Below are positions 51,374-60,746 of a stretch of DNA of 61,581 nt, one piece after another. The notes beneath the pieces were generated by a model. The model saw nothing but the letters and a program-made list of their open reading frames with translations, was not told the DNA's origin and did not search any database. The stretch is from Acidobacteriota bacterium. GTDB taxonomy: Bacteria > Acidobacteriota > JAAYUB01. Location: the NCBI GenBank assembly GCA_016935015.1, contig JAFGRT010000105.1, positions 1 to 61,581 of the forward strand, written 5' to 3'. Position numbers and translations under genes: made by a program. How positions within the stretch are numbered: position 1 is the first letter of the stretch; each line of letters opens with the position of its first letter.

Positions 51374-51982
51374 TCAGGCGGACGGCAAAAAACCGCGGAT
51401 ACCGTTGAGCAGCATCTGCACCGAAATCATGATGAGCAGCATGCCCATGAGCCGTTCCACCGCCGCCAGACCGCGGTCGCGCAGGATCCGGTAAAAGAAG
51501 GGCGCGGCCAGCAGAATCATGGCCGTGGCCCCCCAGGCCATGAGCAGGGCACCCAGCCAGTGCAGAAACCGGCCGGGATCGGAATGGACCATCAGGATCA
51601 GGGTGGCCAGGGCCGAAGGGCCGGCAATCAGGGGAATGGCCAGGGGGACGATGAGCGGTTCCGTGCCGGAATGACTGTTGCCCATGACGCCGTGACGGGA
51701 AGGAAAGATCATGCGCAGCCCAATGATGAACAGGACGATCCCGCCGGCTATGCTCACCGATTCTTGCTGCAGGTTGAGGAAATGCAGCAGGTCCTCACCG
51801 AAAAAGAGGAAAATCAGCAGCACGAACAGGGCGATCAGCGTCTCGCGAAGGATAATGCGCCGTCGCCGTCGCGGCTCGTAATCCTTGAGAAGGGTTAGAA
51901 ACAGCGGGACATTCCCCAAGGGATCCATCACCAGGAAAAGGACCACCGCCGCCGAAAAAATCTGGGCACCCCATTCCAGCAT
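51374..51982 (-). CDS. MarC family integral membrane protein
   Basis: The 202-residue protein begins MLEWGAQIFSAAVVLFLVMDPLGNVPLF, a typical MarC/UPF0056 start, with six helices. GGIVLFIIGLRMIF and PLAIPLIAGPSALATLIL are the conserved NPxG-type and PxIAGP elements. Function is unknown in the family; antibiotic resistance was once proposed and is not established. The ATG at 51982 has GGAAGG upstream. Confidence 0.88.
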   Translation of the reverse strand: MLEWGAQIFSAAVVLFLVMDPLGNVPLFLTLLKDYEPRRRRRIILRETLIALFVLLIFLFFGEDLLHFLNLQQESVSIAGGIVLFIIGLRMIFPSRHGVMGNSHSGTEPLIVPLAIPLIAGPSALATLILMVHSDPGRFLHWLGALLMAWGATAMILLAAPFFYRILRDRGLAAVERLMGMLLIMISVQMLLNGIRGFLPSA

Positions 51983-52156
51983 GTCTGCCTTCCTTCCGGC
52001 TGATCTGTGCCAGGCACCGATCGGCCGCACCACTGCCGATTTCTGTGAAGATCCGCAAACGGAGCATCCGGGGCGGTCTCCTGTTCGGCGCGGCCGCCTA
52101 TTCTAGCGCAAGTCGCCGGGGATGGCCAGCGGAAGTTGCGAAAAATGAGGACGGAT

Positions 52157-52891
52157 TCAGTCGGCCAGGGCCAGCCGGCGCCAGCGGCGCTGCAACGCCG
52201 TGATGGCCGGCGGTATTGGCCAGACATGGCGGCGGTAGTCCACCTGGAGTTCCCGCACCGGGACGATAAGGCGCAGGGCGTTGGTGAGGAACACGCCATC
52301 AGCCTGAAGCAGACGGGCGAAGGGTACGAGGGCCACCTCAACAACCGGGTCCCCGTCTGTCAGCAGGGCGTGGCGCATGACGCCGGGCAGCACCCCGCAT
52401 GCCAGAGGCGGCGTGACCAGACGTGTCCCTTCCACGAGAACGAGATTGCCGATGCAGAATTCCCCGACCCGGCCGTGTACATCCGCCAGCAAGGCAGTGG
52501 GATATCCGGCGGCGAGGGCGGTCCGGCGGGCACGCTCCACATCGGCATTGTGTCGGGATTTGATCCGGCGCCACCGGACGTCCAGATCGGGATCGGCCGG
52601 CCGCCATAACGCAACCCAGGCTGCGGCGGGACAGATGTCCGCCGCTTCCAGGGGACGGATGGTTACCGTCACGGCCAGGCAATTGCTCTCCCTGGCATAA
52701 AAGGATGCCCGGCCGGCGGCCAGTCCGCCTTGGTATTCCGGCGGCAGATGACCAGCCGGATCGGGCGCGGTGCCAAAGCCCAGGTGGTGAGCGGTGCGGC
52801 GGTTGCGTCCGAGATGGGCTTCGTGAAGAAAAATCCTGCCATCAGGATGAATCAGAAAGGTGTCGTAAAACAGTTCATCGGCCGGATTCAT
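52157..52891 (-). CDS. pabC: Aminodeoxychorismate lyase
   Basis: The 244-residue class IV PLP-dependent enzyme releases p-aminobenzoate and pyruvate from 4-amino-4-deoxychorismate. The PLP lysine is in WRRIKSRHNADV, and GEFCIGNLVLVEG with PPLACGVLPGVMRHALL matches the cofactor-binding and substrate-binding strands of the fold. The N-terminal arm is shorter than usual. It overlaps the pabB stop by ATGA and is the last gene of a compact pabA-pabB-pabC operon. A branched-chain or D-amino acid aminotransferase of the same fold is possible in principle, but the context favours pabC. Confidence 0.88.
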   Translation of the reverse strand: MNPADELFYDTFLIHPDGRIFLHEAHLGRNRRTAHHLGFGTAPDPAGHLPPEYQGGLAAGRASFYARESNCLAVTVTIRPLEAADICPAAAWVALWRPADPDLDVRWRRIKSRHNADVERARRTALAAGYPTALLADVHGRVGEFCIGNLVLVEGTRLVTPPLACGVLPGVMRHALLTDGDPVVEVALVPFARLLQADGVFLTNALRLIVPVRELQVDYRRHVWPIPPAITALQRRWRRLALAD

Positions 52892-54327
52892 GGCGCGGGC
52901 CTCGCGGCGGCGGCCTGGCGGACGGCCAGCTGAAAGGCCTTGGCTTTATGAAAGGTTTCGGCGAACTCCGCTTCCGGATCAGAATCCATGACGATGCCGC
53001 CGCCCATGCGGAAACGGAGCTGATCGCCCCGTTTCAGGATGGTGCGGATGGCGATGTTCAACGTAAAGTCGCCGTTGAGGTGAAGGTGGCCGATGCTGCC
53101 GGTGTAAATGTCCCGGCCTTCGCCCTCCAGTTCGTGAATGATCTGCATGCAGCGGATTTTGGGCACGCCGGTGACGGAGCCGCCGGGAAACGTGGCCCGG
53201 AGGATGGCCGCCAGGTCGGCTTGCTCCTGTAGGACGCCCCGGATCAGCGAGCGGGTATGGTGCAACGTGCGGAAAGTATCCAGCCGGCGGTGCTCCACCA
53301 CGTGTACACTGCCGCCGGCACATACCCGGCCCAGGTCGTTCCGTTCCAAATCGACGATCATCGCCAGCTCGGCACCGTCCTTGGGGCTGGTAAGCAAATC
53401 CTGCTGCAGCGCCGCATCGGCGGCCGGCGTGTCACCCCGAGGCCGCGTTCCTTTAATGGGGTATGTCTCCACCACTTTGCCCCGCCGGCGCAGAAAACAC
53501 TCCGGCGAGAGGGAGATGATCTCCTGGTCGCCGGCGGTGGTCAGCCAGGCGGCGAAGGGGACGGGCTGGAGGGCGAGGAGTCGCCGGAGGATGGCCGGTC
53601 CCGGTACATTCCACTCCATCCGCAACGGGTGGGAGTAGTTCACCTGGTAGACATGGCCGCGGCGGATGTAGTCGTGAATACGGTGGATATGGCGGATGTA
53701 CTGCTCGCGGGAGATCTCCATGTGCAGCGGGGAAGGGGCCGGCATGGACCCGACAACCTGATCCATGCCGGCAAGATCCAGCCGCCGCGACAGACGCCCG
53801 GCGGCCGCCACGCGATCCCGCCGGGCGGCGGCCGGCGTGGCACCCACGCCGTTGACGAAGGCGGTGACGTCCCCTGAATCGTGATCAAGGACCAGCCAGC
53901 TGCGGTAAAAGCGGAACTCCAGGTCCGGGATGCGAGGCCGGAACGCGTGCGCCTGCGTGTAGATGTCCTCCAGGCAGCGACCGAAATCATAGGCCAGGAA
54001 GCCTACGGCGCCGCATGAATAGGGCGCCGAGGAAAGGACAGGGCGATGCGCCCGGCGCAGGGCGTCCAGAATGTCCAGGGGAAAGGGAGTGCGCATGGAA
54101 AGGTGTAGATCATTTGGCCCCGATACCTGCAGGCGGGGAGCGGTATAGGTGACCTCAAGGTAGGGGTCCAGCGCCGCTACGGAGTATTGGCCCAGGTCAT
54201 GGGCCGGATCCGACAGCAGGAGTGCCGCCAGCCCCGGACCGGTGGTGATGATGTCCAACAGGTGCTCCCAGTCCTGGGTCACCGGTAGGATGTGTGGAGA
54301 TATGTACACGTCAGGCCAGGTGGGCAT
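52888..54327 (-). CDS. pabB: Aminodeoxychorismate synthase component I
   Basis: The 479-residue chorismate-binding enzyme converts chorismate and ammonia to aminodeoxychorismate. The PIKGTRPRG motif (290-298) has Lys292, a feature of PabB that separates it from anthranilate synthase (PIAGT). Other landmarks are YQVNYSHPL, SLSPECFLR, ERNDLGRVC, GSVTGVPKIRCMQIIHELEG and GGGIVMDSDPEAEFAETFHKA. It overlaps pabA by 17 bp and pabC by 4 bp. Confidence 0.93.
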   Translation of the reverse strand: MPTWPDVYISPHILPVTQDWEHLLDIITTGPGLAALLLSDPAHDLGQYSVAALDPYLEVTYTAPRLQVSGPNDLHLSMRTPFPLDILDALRRAHRPVLSSAPYSCGAVGFLAYDFGRCLEDIYTQAHAFRPRIPDLEFRFYRSWLVLDHDSGDVTAFVNGVGATPAAARRDRVAAAGRLSRRLDLAGMDQVVGSMPAPSPLHMEISREQYIRHIHRIHDYIRRGHVYQVNYSHPLRMEWNVPGPAILRRLLALQPVPFAAWLTTAGDQEIISLSPECFLRRRGKVVETYPIKGTRPRGDTPAADAALQQDLLTSPKDGAELAMIVDLERNDLGRVCAGGSVHVVEHRRLDTFRTLHHTRSLIRGVLQEQADLAAILRATFPGGSVTGVPKIRCMQIIHELEGEGRDIYTGSIGHLHLNGDFTLNIAIRTILKRGDQLRFRMGGGIVMDSDPEAEFAETFHKAKAFQLAVRQAAAARPAP

Positions 54328-54910
54328 AATACCTCAGAAAATTCCCGAAAATGGCGGCTCCATTGGGCGTCAGGAACGATTCCGGATGAAATTGCACGCC
54401 GGCCCGTGGGAGGGACTCGTGCCGGGCGGCCATGACGATGCCCGAGTCCGTGCGGGCCAATTCCCGCCAGCCCGGCGGTACACTCCGGGTACCCAGGGAA
54501 TGGTAACGGGCCGCGGCGAAAGGCGAGGGGAATCCCCGAAACAGCGGGTCGCCCTGGTGCCGGACGAAGGAGGTCTTGCCGTGAACGATCTCGTCGAGGG
54601 TGTTGATGATGCTCCCGTCTTCGGCCAACAAACATTGCAGGCCCAGGCAAACGCCGAAAATGGGGATTTCCGGATCCAATTCCCGAATGAGGGCCGGGCA
54701 GATGCCGCTGTCCGGCGGCGCGCCCGGACCGGGCGAAAGGATCACGGCGGCGGGATCTGTGGTGTGGATGTCGGCCACGGTCACGGCGTCGTTGCGCACG
54801 ACCCGGAGCGGGCGATCCAGACCATGCAGCGCCTGGACAATGTTGTAGGTGAACGAATCGTAGTTGTCGATGAGCATTACCGGCCGATTCGCCCCTGGTC
54901 TGTCGTTCAT
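54311..54910 (-). CDS. pabA: Aminodeoxychorismate synthase glutamine amidotransferase
   Basis: The 199-residue class I glutamine amidotransferase supplies ammonia to PabB. The catalytic triad is Cys88 in GVCLGLQ, His175 and Glu177 in FHPES. LIDNYDSFTYN opens the domain, followed by SPGPGAP and HGKTS. A usual GHQ after the Cys is GLQ here. The ATG at 54910 has GGAG 5 nt upstream. In many bacteria the same subunit also serves anthranilate synthase; only PabB is seen next to it. Confidence 0.92.
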   Translation of the reverse strand: MNDRPGANRPVMLIDNYDSFTYNIVQALHGLDRPLRVVRNDAVTVADIHTTDPAAVILSPGPGAPPDSGICPALIRELDPEIPIFGVCLGLQCLLAEDGSIINTLDEIVHGKTSFVRHQGDPLFRGFPSPFAAARYHSLGTRSVPPGWRELARTDSGIVMAARHESLPRAGVQFHPESFLTPNGAAIFGNFLRYYAHLA

Positions 54911-55066
54911 CGGATCTCCGCGTCAAGGCACGAAAAATGACAACCGTTATTTCGTCCAACGCTTCCGGCAAGGTCGGTCGACATTCTACTGCATCACCGG
55001 TCCCGTGTCACGGCGAAATCAGGGTCCGGTCTCAGGCGAGACATCCCTCGGTGGGGCGCGGCAGAT

Positions 55067-55333
55067 TCAGATGAGGTGGAGCACCATATCCACCGCCGTG
55101 GCCAGCAGGATGGCCGCCACCCAGGTGCTGGATCGAGCCAGGTGGGCGTATTTCTCATTGGATGCCAGCGCTTCGTAAATCACCATCAGAAAAGGCGGTC
55201 CGGCCAGGGCCAGATAGCTCATGGGATCGGGCAGGACCCTTTTGGAGAAATAGGCCAGGCTGATGATGCTGGCTCCCGTGGCTAGAGCTACTTGGATATG
55301 GCCCGATCTGAAGAATTCCGCGATTTTCGACAT
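55067..55333 (-). CDS. Small hydrophobic membrane protein
   Basis: I do not recognise this 88-residue protein. It has three likely membrane segments (VALATGASIISLAYF, MSYLALAGPPFLMVIYEAL and WVAAILLATAVDMVLHL). It lies 156 bp upstream of pabA on the same strand, but no link is visible. Length and hydrophobicity suggest a real gene. Confidence 0.6.
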   Translation of the reverse strand: MSKIAEFFRSGHIQVALATGASIISLAYFSKRVLPDPMSYLALAGPPFLMVIYEALASNEKYAHLARSSTWVAAILLATAVDMVLHLI

Positions 55334-55601
55334 GATACACCCCGTGCATCGATGATGTGACCGTTGCGGGCTGGCGTGACGAGTGATACCGCCGCTTGAC
55401 CTGTTTGATGTTGAACTAGACGATCACACGGCTGCGCGAAAGTGCAGAAAATCCCCAACCGCGCCGTCTCATTTCCGTTGATCGAAAACGGCCACCCGCA
55501 CCGTCCTGCGGGCATTTGGTCGCATCCATCCATATCCCCGGGACATCATAAGTCTATGGAAAATATCTCTGAATGTTGTGTCTGAGCAGGAGTGACCCGT
55601 A

Positions 55602-56312
55602 ATGACAATTCTCTACATCTATCCCCATCCCGACGACGAGTCCTTCGGTCCGGCCCAGGTGATGGCCAAGCAGCGGCGGCAGGGGCACCAGGTCTGCCTG
55701 CTGACTCTGACCCGGGGTGGAGCCACCAAACAGCGGTTCAAATACGGTTATTCCGTCCAAAAGATGGGTGAGGTTCGCCTGGCCGAAATGCAGCAGGTGG
55801 CCCGGGTGCTGGACCTGACGGACCTGACGGTGCTGGACCTGCCCGACAGCGGCCTCAAGGAGATGGATCCCCGGGTCATCGAGGATGCGGTGCGCGAGCA
55901 CATCCTGCGGCTGCGGCCCCAGGTGGTGGCCACCTATGCCGTGCACGGCATCAGCGGCTTTCACGATCACCTGGTGACCCATGCCGTCGTCAAGCGGGTG
56001 TTCGTGGAGCTACGTGATGGCGAAACCCCCTGGCTGCGGCGACTGGCTCTGGTCACCATCACCGAGGAAACGGCCAGGGAGATTACCTATTTTCATCTGA
56101 GCGGATCCCGGCCGGAGGAGATCGACTGCGTGGTGGAAACTACGGCCGAAGATCTGGCCAGGCACCACCGCGCCCTCGACTGTTACGAAACCTTCGCCGA
56201 AACCATTCAGCGGGTTGGCATTCACAAGCATATCCAACCCTGGGCCGTATTCGAAATCTTTCAGGAGGATCACGATCCGCCCTTGGACGATCTGTACGCC
56301 GCTTTGCCCTGA
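55602..56312 (+). CDS. LmbE/PIG-L family deacetylase
   Basis: The 236-residue protein has the zinc-binding PHPDDES motif at 8-14, and HGISGFHDHLVTHAVV with the third metal ligand. The family removes the N-acetyl group from N-acetylglucosaminyl compounds, including bacillithiol and mycothiol precursors and GPI or lincomycin intermediates. No glycosyltransferase partner is adjacent, so the substrate is unknown. It is a single-gene unit, upstream of the TRAP transporter. Confidence 0.9.
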   Translation: MTILYIYPHPDDESFGPAQVMAKQRRQGHQVCLLTLTRGGATKQRFKYGYSVQKMGEVRLAEMQQVARVLDLTDLTVLDLPDSGLKEMDPRVIEDAVREHILRLRPQVVATYAVHGISGFHDHLVTHAVVKRVFVELRDGETPWLRRLALVTITEETAREITYFHLSGSRPEEIDCVVETTAEDLARHHRALDCYETFAETIQRVGIHKHIQPWAVFEIFQEDHDPPLDDLYAALP

Positions 56313-56464
56313 TTGCCGGGCGGTAGCCTGGCCGGCCGTCCGGGCCGATTCGGCCACCACGCGCTTCCCGCCGTCCGGTTGGTGGCCACGCCATCTTCGA
56401 TCAGAAACCTCCCTTGATCATGACATTTTCGCGCCGCTTCCGGTGTTGCCCGGTCGGAAATCCA

Positions 56465-56494
56465 TTGCATCCCGCGCTGTAAATCCGCTAAGAT
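56465..56494 (+). promoter_or_regulatory. Sigma-70 promoter for the TRAP operon
   Basis: TTGCAT (56465-56470) and TAAGAT (56489-56494) are spaced by 18 bp. An in-frame ATG at 56493 lies inside the -10 box and is therefore not the start. Confidence 0.6.
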
Positions 56495-56528
56495 GGCCAT
56501 TCGATCATTGGCGGGACAGGAGGTCGAC

Positions 56529-57497
56529 ATGGCCGCACAATCACCTAATTTCGGGATTCTCCGGCGAGGTGGCCGCCGCCGGACGGGGGCCCGCCTCCTG
56601 CTTGGCCTGTTGCTGAGCAGCAGTCTGCTTAGCCAGAGCTGCTCGGTAAAGAAATACGCCATCAGCAAACTGGGCGATGCCCTGGCGGGCAGCGGTGAAA
56701 CCTTCGCCTCGGATCCCGATCCCGAACTGATCCGTGATGCCGTCCCGTTCAGCCTGAAGCTCATCGAGAGCCTGCTGGCCGAAAGCCCCCGCCACAAGGG
56801 CTTGCTGGAAGCGGCCTGCCGGGGGTTCACCCAGTACAGCTACGCCTTCGTGCAGCAGGATGCCGACCGCATGGAAGATGAGGATTTTCAGGCGGCCCTG
56901 AAAATCCGGGATCGCGCCCGGGGGCTCTACCTGCGGGCCCGGGATTACGGGCTCCGCGCCCTGGAAGTCGACCACCGGGGTTTTGCGGCGCAGCTGAAAG
57001 AGGCACCGGAAGGGGCGCTACGGCGGATTACGAAAAGAGAGACCACCGGGCTTCTTTACTGGACCGCCGCCGCGTGGGGCGCCGCCATCAGCATCTCCAA
57101 GGATCGTCCGGACCTCATCGCCGACCAGCCCATGGTCGAAGCCATGATCGACCGGGCCCTGGCCCTGGATGAGGACTGGGGTGAGGGGGCCATCCACGGT
57201 TTCCTCATCAGTTACGAACCCAGTCGTGTGGGGGCCGCCGCCGGCGCCGAAGAGCGGGCCGAGGAGCACTTCCGGCGTGCCATGACGCTGTCAGGCGGGT
57301 TGGATGCGTCACTGCTGGTGGCCTACGCCGAAACGGTCTGCGTTGCCCGGCAGGACCGGGCGGAGTTCGAGCAACGGCTCACCCAGGCGCTGGCCATCGA
57401 CGTGGACCGAAAACCGGCGATCCGGCTGTCCAATCTCATCATGCAGCAGCGGGCGCGCTGGCTGCTGGACCGGACGGCCGAACTGTTCCTGGAGTAA
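56529..57497 (+). CDS. tatT: TRAP transporter-associated lipoprotein TatT
   Basis: The 322-residue lipoprotein starts at an ATG 5 nt after AGGAGG. A basic N-region (RRGGRRRTGAR) and hydrophobic core lead to LSQSC, lipid-modified Cys38. The rest is all-helical, matching TatT-family TPR-like lipoproteins that pair with a TRAP P-subunit (as TP0956/TP0957 in Treponema). TatT is thought to hold the binding protein and aid ligand handover. It lies 70 bp upstream of dctP; a hairpin lies in between. Confidence 0.88.
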   Translation: MAAQSPNFGILRRGGRRRTGARLLLGLLLSSSLLSQSCSVKKYAISKLGDALAGSGETFASDPDPELIRDAVPFSLKLIESLLAESPRHKGLLEAACRGFTQYSYAFVQQDADRMEDEDFQAALKIRDRARGLYLRARDYGLRALEVDHRGFAAQLKEAPEGALRRITKRETTGLLYWTAAAWGAAISISKDRPDLIADQPMVEAMIDRALALDEDWGEGAIHGFLISYEPSRVGAAAGAEERAEEHFRRAMTLSGGLDASLLVAYAETVCVARQDRAEFEQRLTQALAIDVDRKPAIRLSNLIMQQRARWLLDRTAELFLE

Positions 57498-57504
57498 CCG
57501 GGTT

Positions 57505-57521
57505 GCCCGGCTGGGCCGGGC
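57505..57521 (+). other. Intercistronic hairpin between tatT and dctP
   Basis: GCCCGGC and GCCGGGC form a perfect 7-bp stem around a TGG loop, 8 bp after the tatT stop. No U-tract follows. It may tune relative levels of the two proteins. Confidence 0.5.
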
Positions 57522-57567
57522 GGAATATCATTTAACAGATTGAGTGACGTAGAAAAGGAACGAGACC

Positions 57568-58608
57568 ATGGATTATCAGAAACCAACCCTTTACCGCACC
57601 GTGACGGGGATTCTCTTCATCGCCCTTTTTCTCACCGGTTTGACCCCGTGGGCAGCCGCCCAATCGTCGCGGGTCAAACTGGCGACCCTGGTGCCCCGCG
57701 GTACGTCCTATCACCAGGCGTTGCAGTTCATGGCCGAGAAATGGCGCCAGGCCCCCGGCGGCGGGGTGCGGGTCACCATTTATACCGACGGCACCATGGG
57801 CGGTGAGGCCGATATGGTCCGGCGCATGCGCATCGGCCAGCTACAGGCGGGCATGCTGACGGTGGTCGGTCTGTCGGAGATCGATCCGTCGGTGACAGCC
57901 CTGCAGAATATGCCCCTGATGTTCCGCTCCCTGGACGAGGTGGATTACATCCGCGAAAAGCTGCGCTCCCGGATCGAAAAGACATTTTACGACAAAGGAT
58001 TTGTCGTCCTATTCTGGGGGGACGCCGGCTGGGTGCACTTCTTTTCCAAAACCCCCGTTCTCTTTCCCGATGATCTGAAAAAACTGAAACTCTTCACCTG
58101 GGCCGGGGACAACCGCCAGCTGGAACTGATGAAATCCGCCGGCTACCAGGCCGTGCCGCTGGAGACCAACGATATCCTGCCGGGCCTGCAGACCGGCCTC
58201 ATCGAAGCCCTGCCCACCACGCCGTTCATCGCCCTGGCCAGCCAGTTCTACAGTTCGGCGCCCTATATGCTGGATCTCGAATGGGCACCGCTGGTGGGCG
58301 GCACGGTCATTACCCGCAAATTCTGGGACACCCTGGCGCCCGCCACCCAGGAGGCGCTGCGGGAGGCGGCCGCCGAAACGGGCCGGGCCATCAAGGCCCG
58401 TGGCCGCCAGGAGATGGAGGAGTCCATCGCCACCATGAAGCAGCGCGGCTTGACGGTGACCGCCGTGACGCCCGAGGCCGAGGCGACCTGGCGCACACTG
58501 GCCGAGGACGTGTACCCCAAGATTCGGGGGACCATCGTCCCGGCCGACATGTTTGACGAGGTCCGGCAACTGCTGGCCGATTATCGCCAGAAGAATCAGG
58601 CAAACTGA
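57568..58608 (+). CDS. dctP: TRAP transporter substrate-binding protein (DctP family)
   Basis: The 346-residue protein has a signal peptide ending near AAA at residue 31. It has the DctP fold: KLATLVPRGTSYHQALQFMAEKW, YTDGTMGGEADMVRRMRIGQLQAG, LQNMPLMFRSLDEVD, VVLFWGDAGWVHFFSK. Residues around 173-180 read LKLFTWAG, where carboxylate-binding DctP proteins have an Arg after LK(I/L). This suggests a non-carboxylate or unusual ligand. It is followed by the dctQM fusion after 2 bp. Confidence 0.92.
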   Translation: MDYQKPTLYRTVTGILFIALFLTGLTPWAAAQSSRVKLATLVPRGTSYHQALQFMAEKWRQAPGGGVRVTIYTDGTMGGEADMVRRMRIGQLQAGMLTVVGLSEIDPSVTALQNMPLMFRSLDEVDYIREKLRSRIEKTFYDKGFVVLFWGDAGWVHFFSKTPVLFPDDLKKLKLFTWAGDNRQLELMKSAGYQAVPLETNDILPGLQTGLIEALPTTPFIALASQFYSSAPYMLDLEWAPLVGGTVITRKFWDTLAPATQEALREAAAETGRAIKARGRQEMEESIATMKQRGLTVTAVTPEAEATWRTLAEDVYPKIRGTIVPADMFDEVRQLLADYRQKNQAN

Positions 58609-58610
58609 CC

Positions 58611-60479
58611 ATGGAAACGTCCGCCGCCGCACCTGCAGCCGGCTCCCGTTCTGCCCGCGTCATCAAGTGGGGTGAGAACATCATCCTGGCCCTGGCCCTG
58701 GCGGTCATGACCCTCCTGCCGTTGCTGGAGAGCCTGCTCCGTTTGAAGCCGGGCTGGGGCATCGCCGGCTCCACCAGCGTCGTGCAGCACCTGACGCTGC
58801 TGGTGGGCATGCTGGGCGGCGTGGTAGCCGCCCGGGAGGATCGGCTGCTGGCCCTGTCCACAGTGGAGCTGCTCCTCAAGGGGCGCTGGCGCGACCTGGC
58901 CCGCTCCTTTGCTTACGGGGTCGGCGCGGCCGTGGCCGTGTTCCTGGCCATGGGCGCCTGGGAATTCGTCCGTTCCAGCATGCCGATGGGGGATTCGCCG
59001 GCCGCCACCATCGTCTACGGTGTTCCCGAATGGCTGGTGCAGGCCATCCTGCCGGCCGGTTTCGTCGTCATCGCCCTGCGTATTCTCTGGAACACGGCGG
59101 CGCAGTGGGGGCCGCGCCTGGCCGCTCTGGGAGTGACGCTCGTGCTGGTGGGGGCTGCCGGATGGTTGTCGCTGGATCCCCAGGCCTGGTTCTGGCCGGG
59201 GCTGATCCTGCTGCTGTGCGCTACGGTGCTCGGCTCACCCATCTTCACCACCCTGGGCGGGCTGGCCCTCCTGTTCTTCTGGAGCGAGGGCGAGCCCATC
59301 GCCTCCATCGCCATCGATCACTACAGCCTGGTGACCAATCCCACCCTGCCGGCCATCCCCCTCTTCACCCTGGCCGGCTATTTCCTGGCCGAGGGCGGGG
59401 CGTCGAAACGACTGATCCGCGTATTCAACGCCCTGGCCGGCGGCGTGCGTGGCGGACCGGCCGTGGTCACCGTCCTCGTCTGCGCCTTTTTCACTTCCTT
59501 TACCGGCGCCTCGGGCGTCACCATCCTGGCCCTGGGCGGTCTACTCATGCCCATCCTGCTGGCAGCGGGTTACACGGAAAAGCGCTCCCTGGGCCTGCTC
59601 ACCAGCTCCGGCTCGCTGGGTCTCCTGTTTCCGCCCTGCCTGCCGCTGATCCTGTATGCCATCGTCTCCAAGACGCAGATTCAAGACATGTTCCTGGGCG
59701 GTGTCCTGCCGGGCGTGATTCTGGTGCTGCTGACCATGGCCTGGGGCGTGTATGCCGGCCCCCGTGTTCGCGACCGCCGGCCGCCGTTTTGCTGGCGCGA
59801 GGCCGGCGCCGCCCTCTGGGACGCCAAGTGGGAGCTGGCACTGCCGCTGGTGGTCCTGTGGGGGCTTTTCTCGGGCCAGATGACGCCCCTGGAAGCGGCC
59901 GCCCTGACGGCCTTCTATGCTTTCATCATCGAGACTTTCATCTATCGGGACATCTCCTTTTTCAGGGACGCCGCCCGCATCGCCGCCGAGTGTGGCCTGC
60001 TGGTGGGCGGGGTACTCCTGATCCTGGGGGTGGCCCTCGGTTTCACCAACTACCTGGTCATGGCCGAGGTGCCGGCCCATGCCGTGGACTGGGCCACCCA
60101 GAACATTCATTCGCCGCTCCTGTTTCTGCTGGGGCTCAACCTCTTTCTGCTGGTGGTCGGTTGTCTTATGGACATCTTCTCGGCCATCGTCGTGGTGGTC
60201 CCCCTCATCGTGCCTCTGGGTGCTGCCTTCGGCATCGATCCCATCCACCTGGGCATCATTTTTCTGGCCAACCTGGAACTGGGCTACCTGACACCGCCCG
60301 TGGGTATGAATCTCTTCCTTTCCTCCTACCGTTTCGACAAACCCCTGCCGGTGGTCTATCGATCCATCCTGCCTCTGCTGGTGGTGCAGCTCATCGGCGT
60401 GTTGCTCATCACCTATGTCCCCTGGTTCACCACCTGGCTTCCCGGTTTCTTTTCCACAGCCGGTCCGATGGTGCCGTAG
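58611..60479 (+). CDS. dctQM: TRAP transporter DctQ-DctM fusion permease
   Basis: The 622-residue protein fuses a four-helix DctQ-like small subunit (about residues 20-190) to a DctM-type large subunit (about 195-610, roughly 12 helices). DctM landmarks include NPTLPAIPLFTLAGYFLAEGG, TSFTGASGVTILALGGLLMP and LGYLTPPVGMNLFLSSYRF. It moves the ligand delivered by DctP using an ion gradient. The gene starts 2 bp after dctP, so the three TRAP genes form an operon. Confidence 0.93.
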   Translation: METSAAAPAAGSRSARVIKWGENIILALALAVMTLLPLLESLLRLKPGWGIAGSTSVVQHLTLLVGMLGGVVAAREDRLLALSTVELLLKGRWRDLARSFAYGVGAAVAVFLAMGAWEFVRSSMPMGDSPAATIVYGVPEWLVQAILPAGFVVIALRILWNTAAQWGPRLAALGVTLVLVGAAGWLSLDPQAWFWPGLILLLCATVLGSPIFTTLGGLALLFFWSEGEPIASIAIDHYSLVTNPTLPAIPLFTLAGYFLAEGGASKRLIRVFNALAGGVRGGPAVVTVLVCAFFTSFTGASGVTILALGGLLMPILLAAGYTEKRSLGLLTSSGSLGLLFPPCLPLILYAIVSKTQIQDMFLGGVLPGVILVLLTMAWGVYAGPRVRDRRPPFCWREAGAALWDAKWELALPLVVLWGLFSGQMTPLEAAALTAFYAFIIETFIYRDISFFRDAARIAAECGLLVGGVLLILGVALGFTNYLVMAEVPAHAVDWATQNIHSPLLFLLGLNLFLLVVGCLMDIFSAIVVVVPLIVPLGAAFGIDPIHLGIIFLANLELGYLTPPVGMNLFLSSYRFDKPLPVVYRSILPLLVVQLIGVLLITYVPWFTTWLPGFFSTAGPMVP

Positions 60480-60622
60480 GGGCGTTTTTCGGACCAGACA
60501 AGGATCACGCCCCGGAAACTGGTTAACGGTGCCATGTGGCCGTACGTAGCGGCTATACATGATAAGGCAAACCGTCAGGTGTTGAGTGCGAAAGCCTTTT
60601 TGAAGGTTGATGCCGCGAGATA

Positions 60623-60651
60623 TGGTAATCTCCATACCGCTGCGCTATAAT
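60623..60651 (+). promoter_or_regulatory. Candidate promoter for the last lipoprotein gene
   Basis: TATAAT (60646-60651) is a perfect -10; the hexamer 17 bp upstream, TGGTAA, is weak. A small CCGGC/GCCGG hairpin at 60681-60693 would lie in the leader. Confidence 0.45.
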
Positions 60652-60746
60652 GAGATTCAGCAGTGATTCATTATGTTTAACCGGCGTCGCCGGCTTGCTG
60701 TCTGTTCGACGTGCACGATGGTGCCGGCGCGGAAGGAGATCGGACC

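Noticed and set aside
52888-54910. Anthranilate synthase (trpE/trpG)
   Set aside because: PIKGT rather than PIAGT in the large subunit and a pabC lyase immediately downstream favour p-aminobenzoate synthesis.
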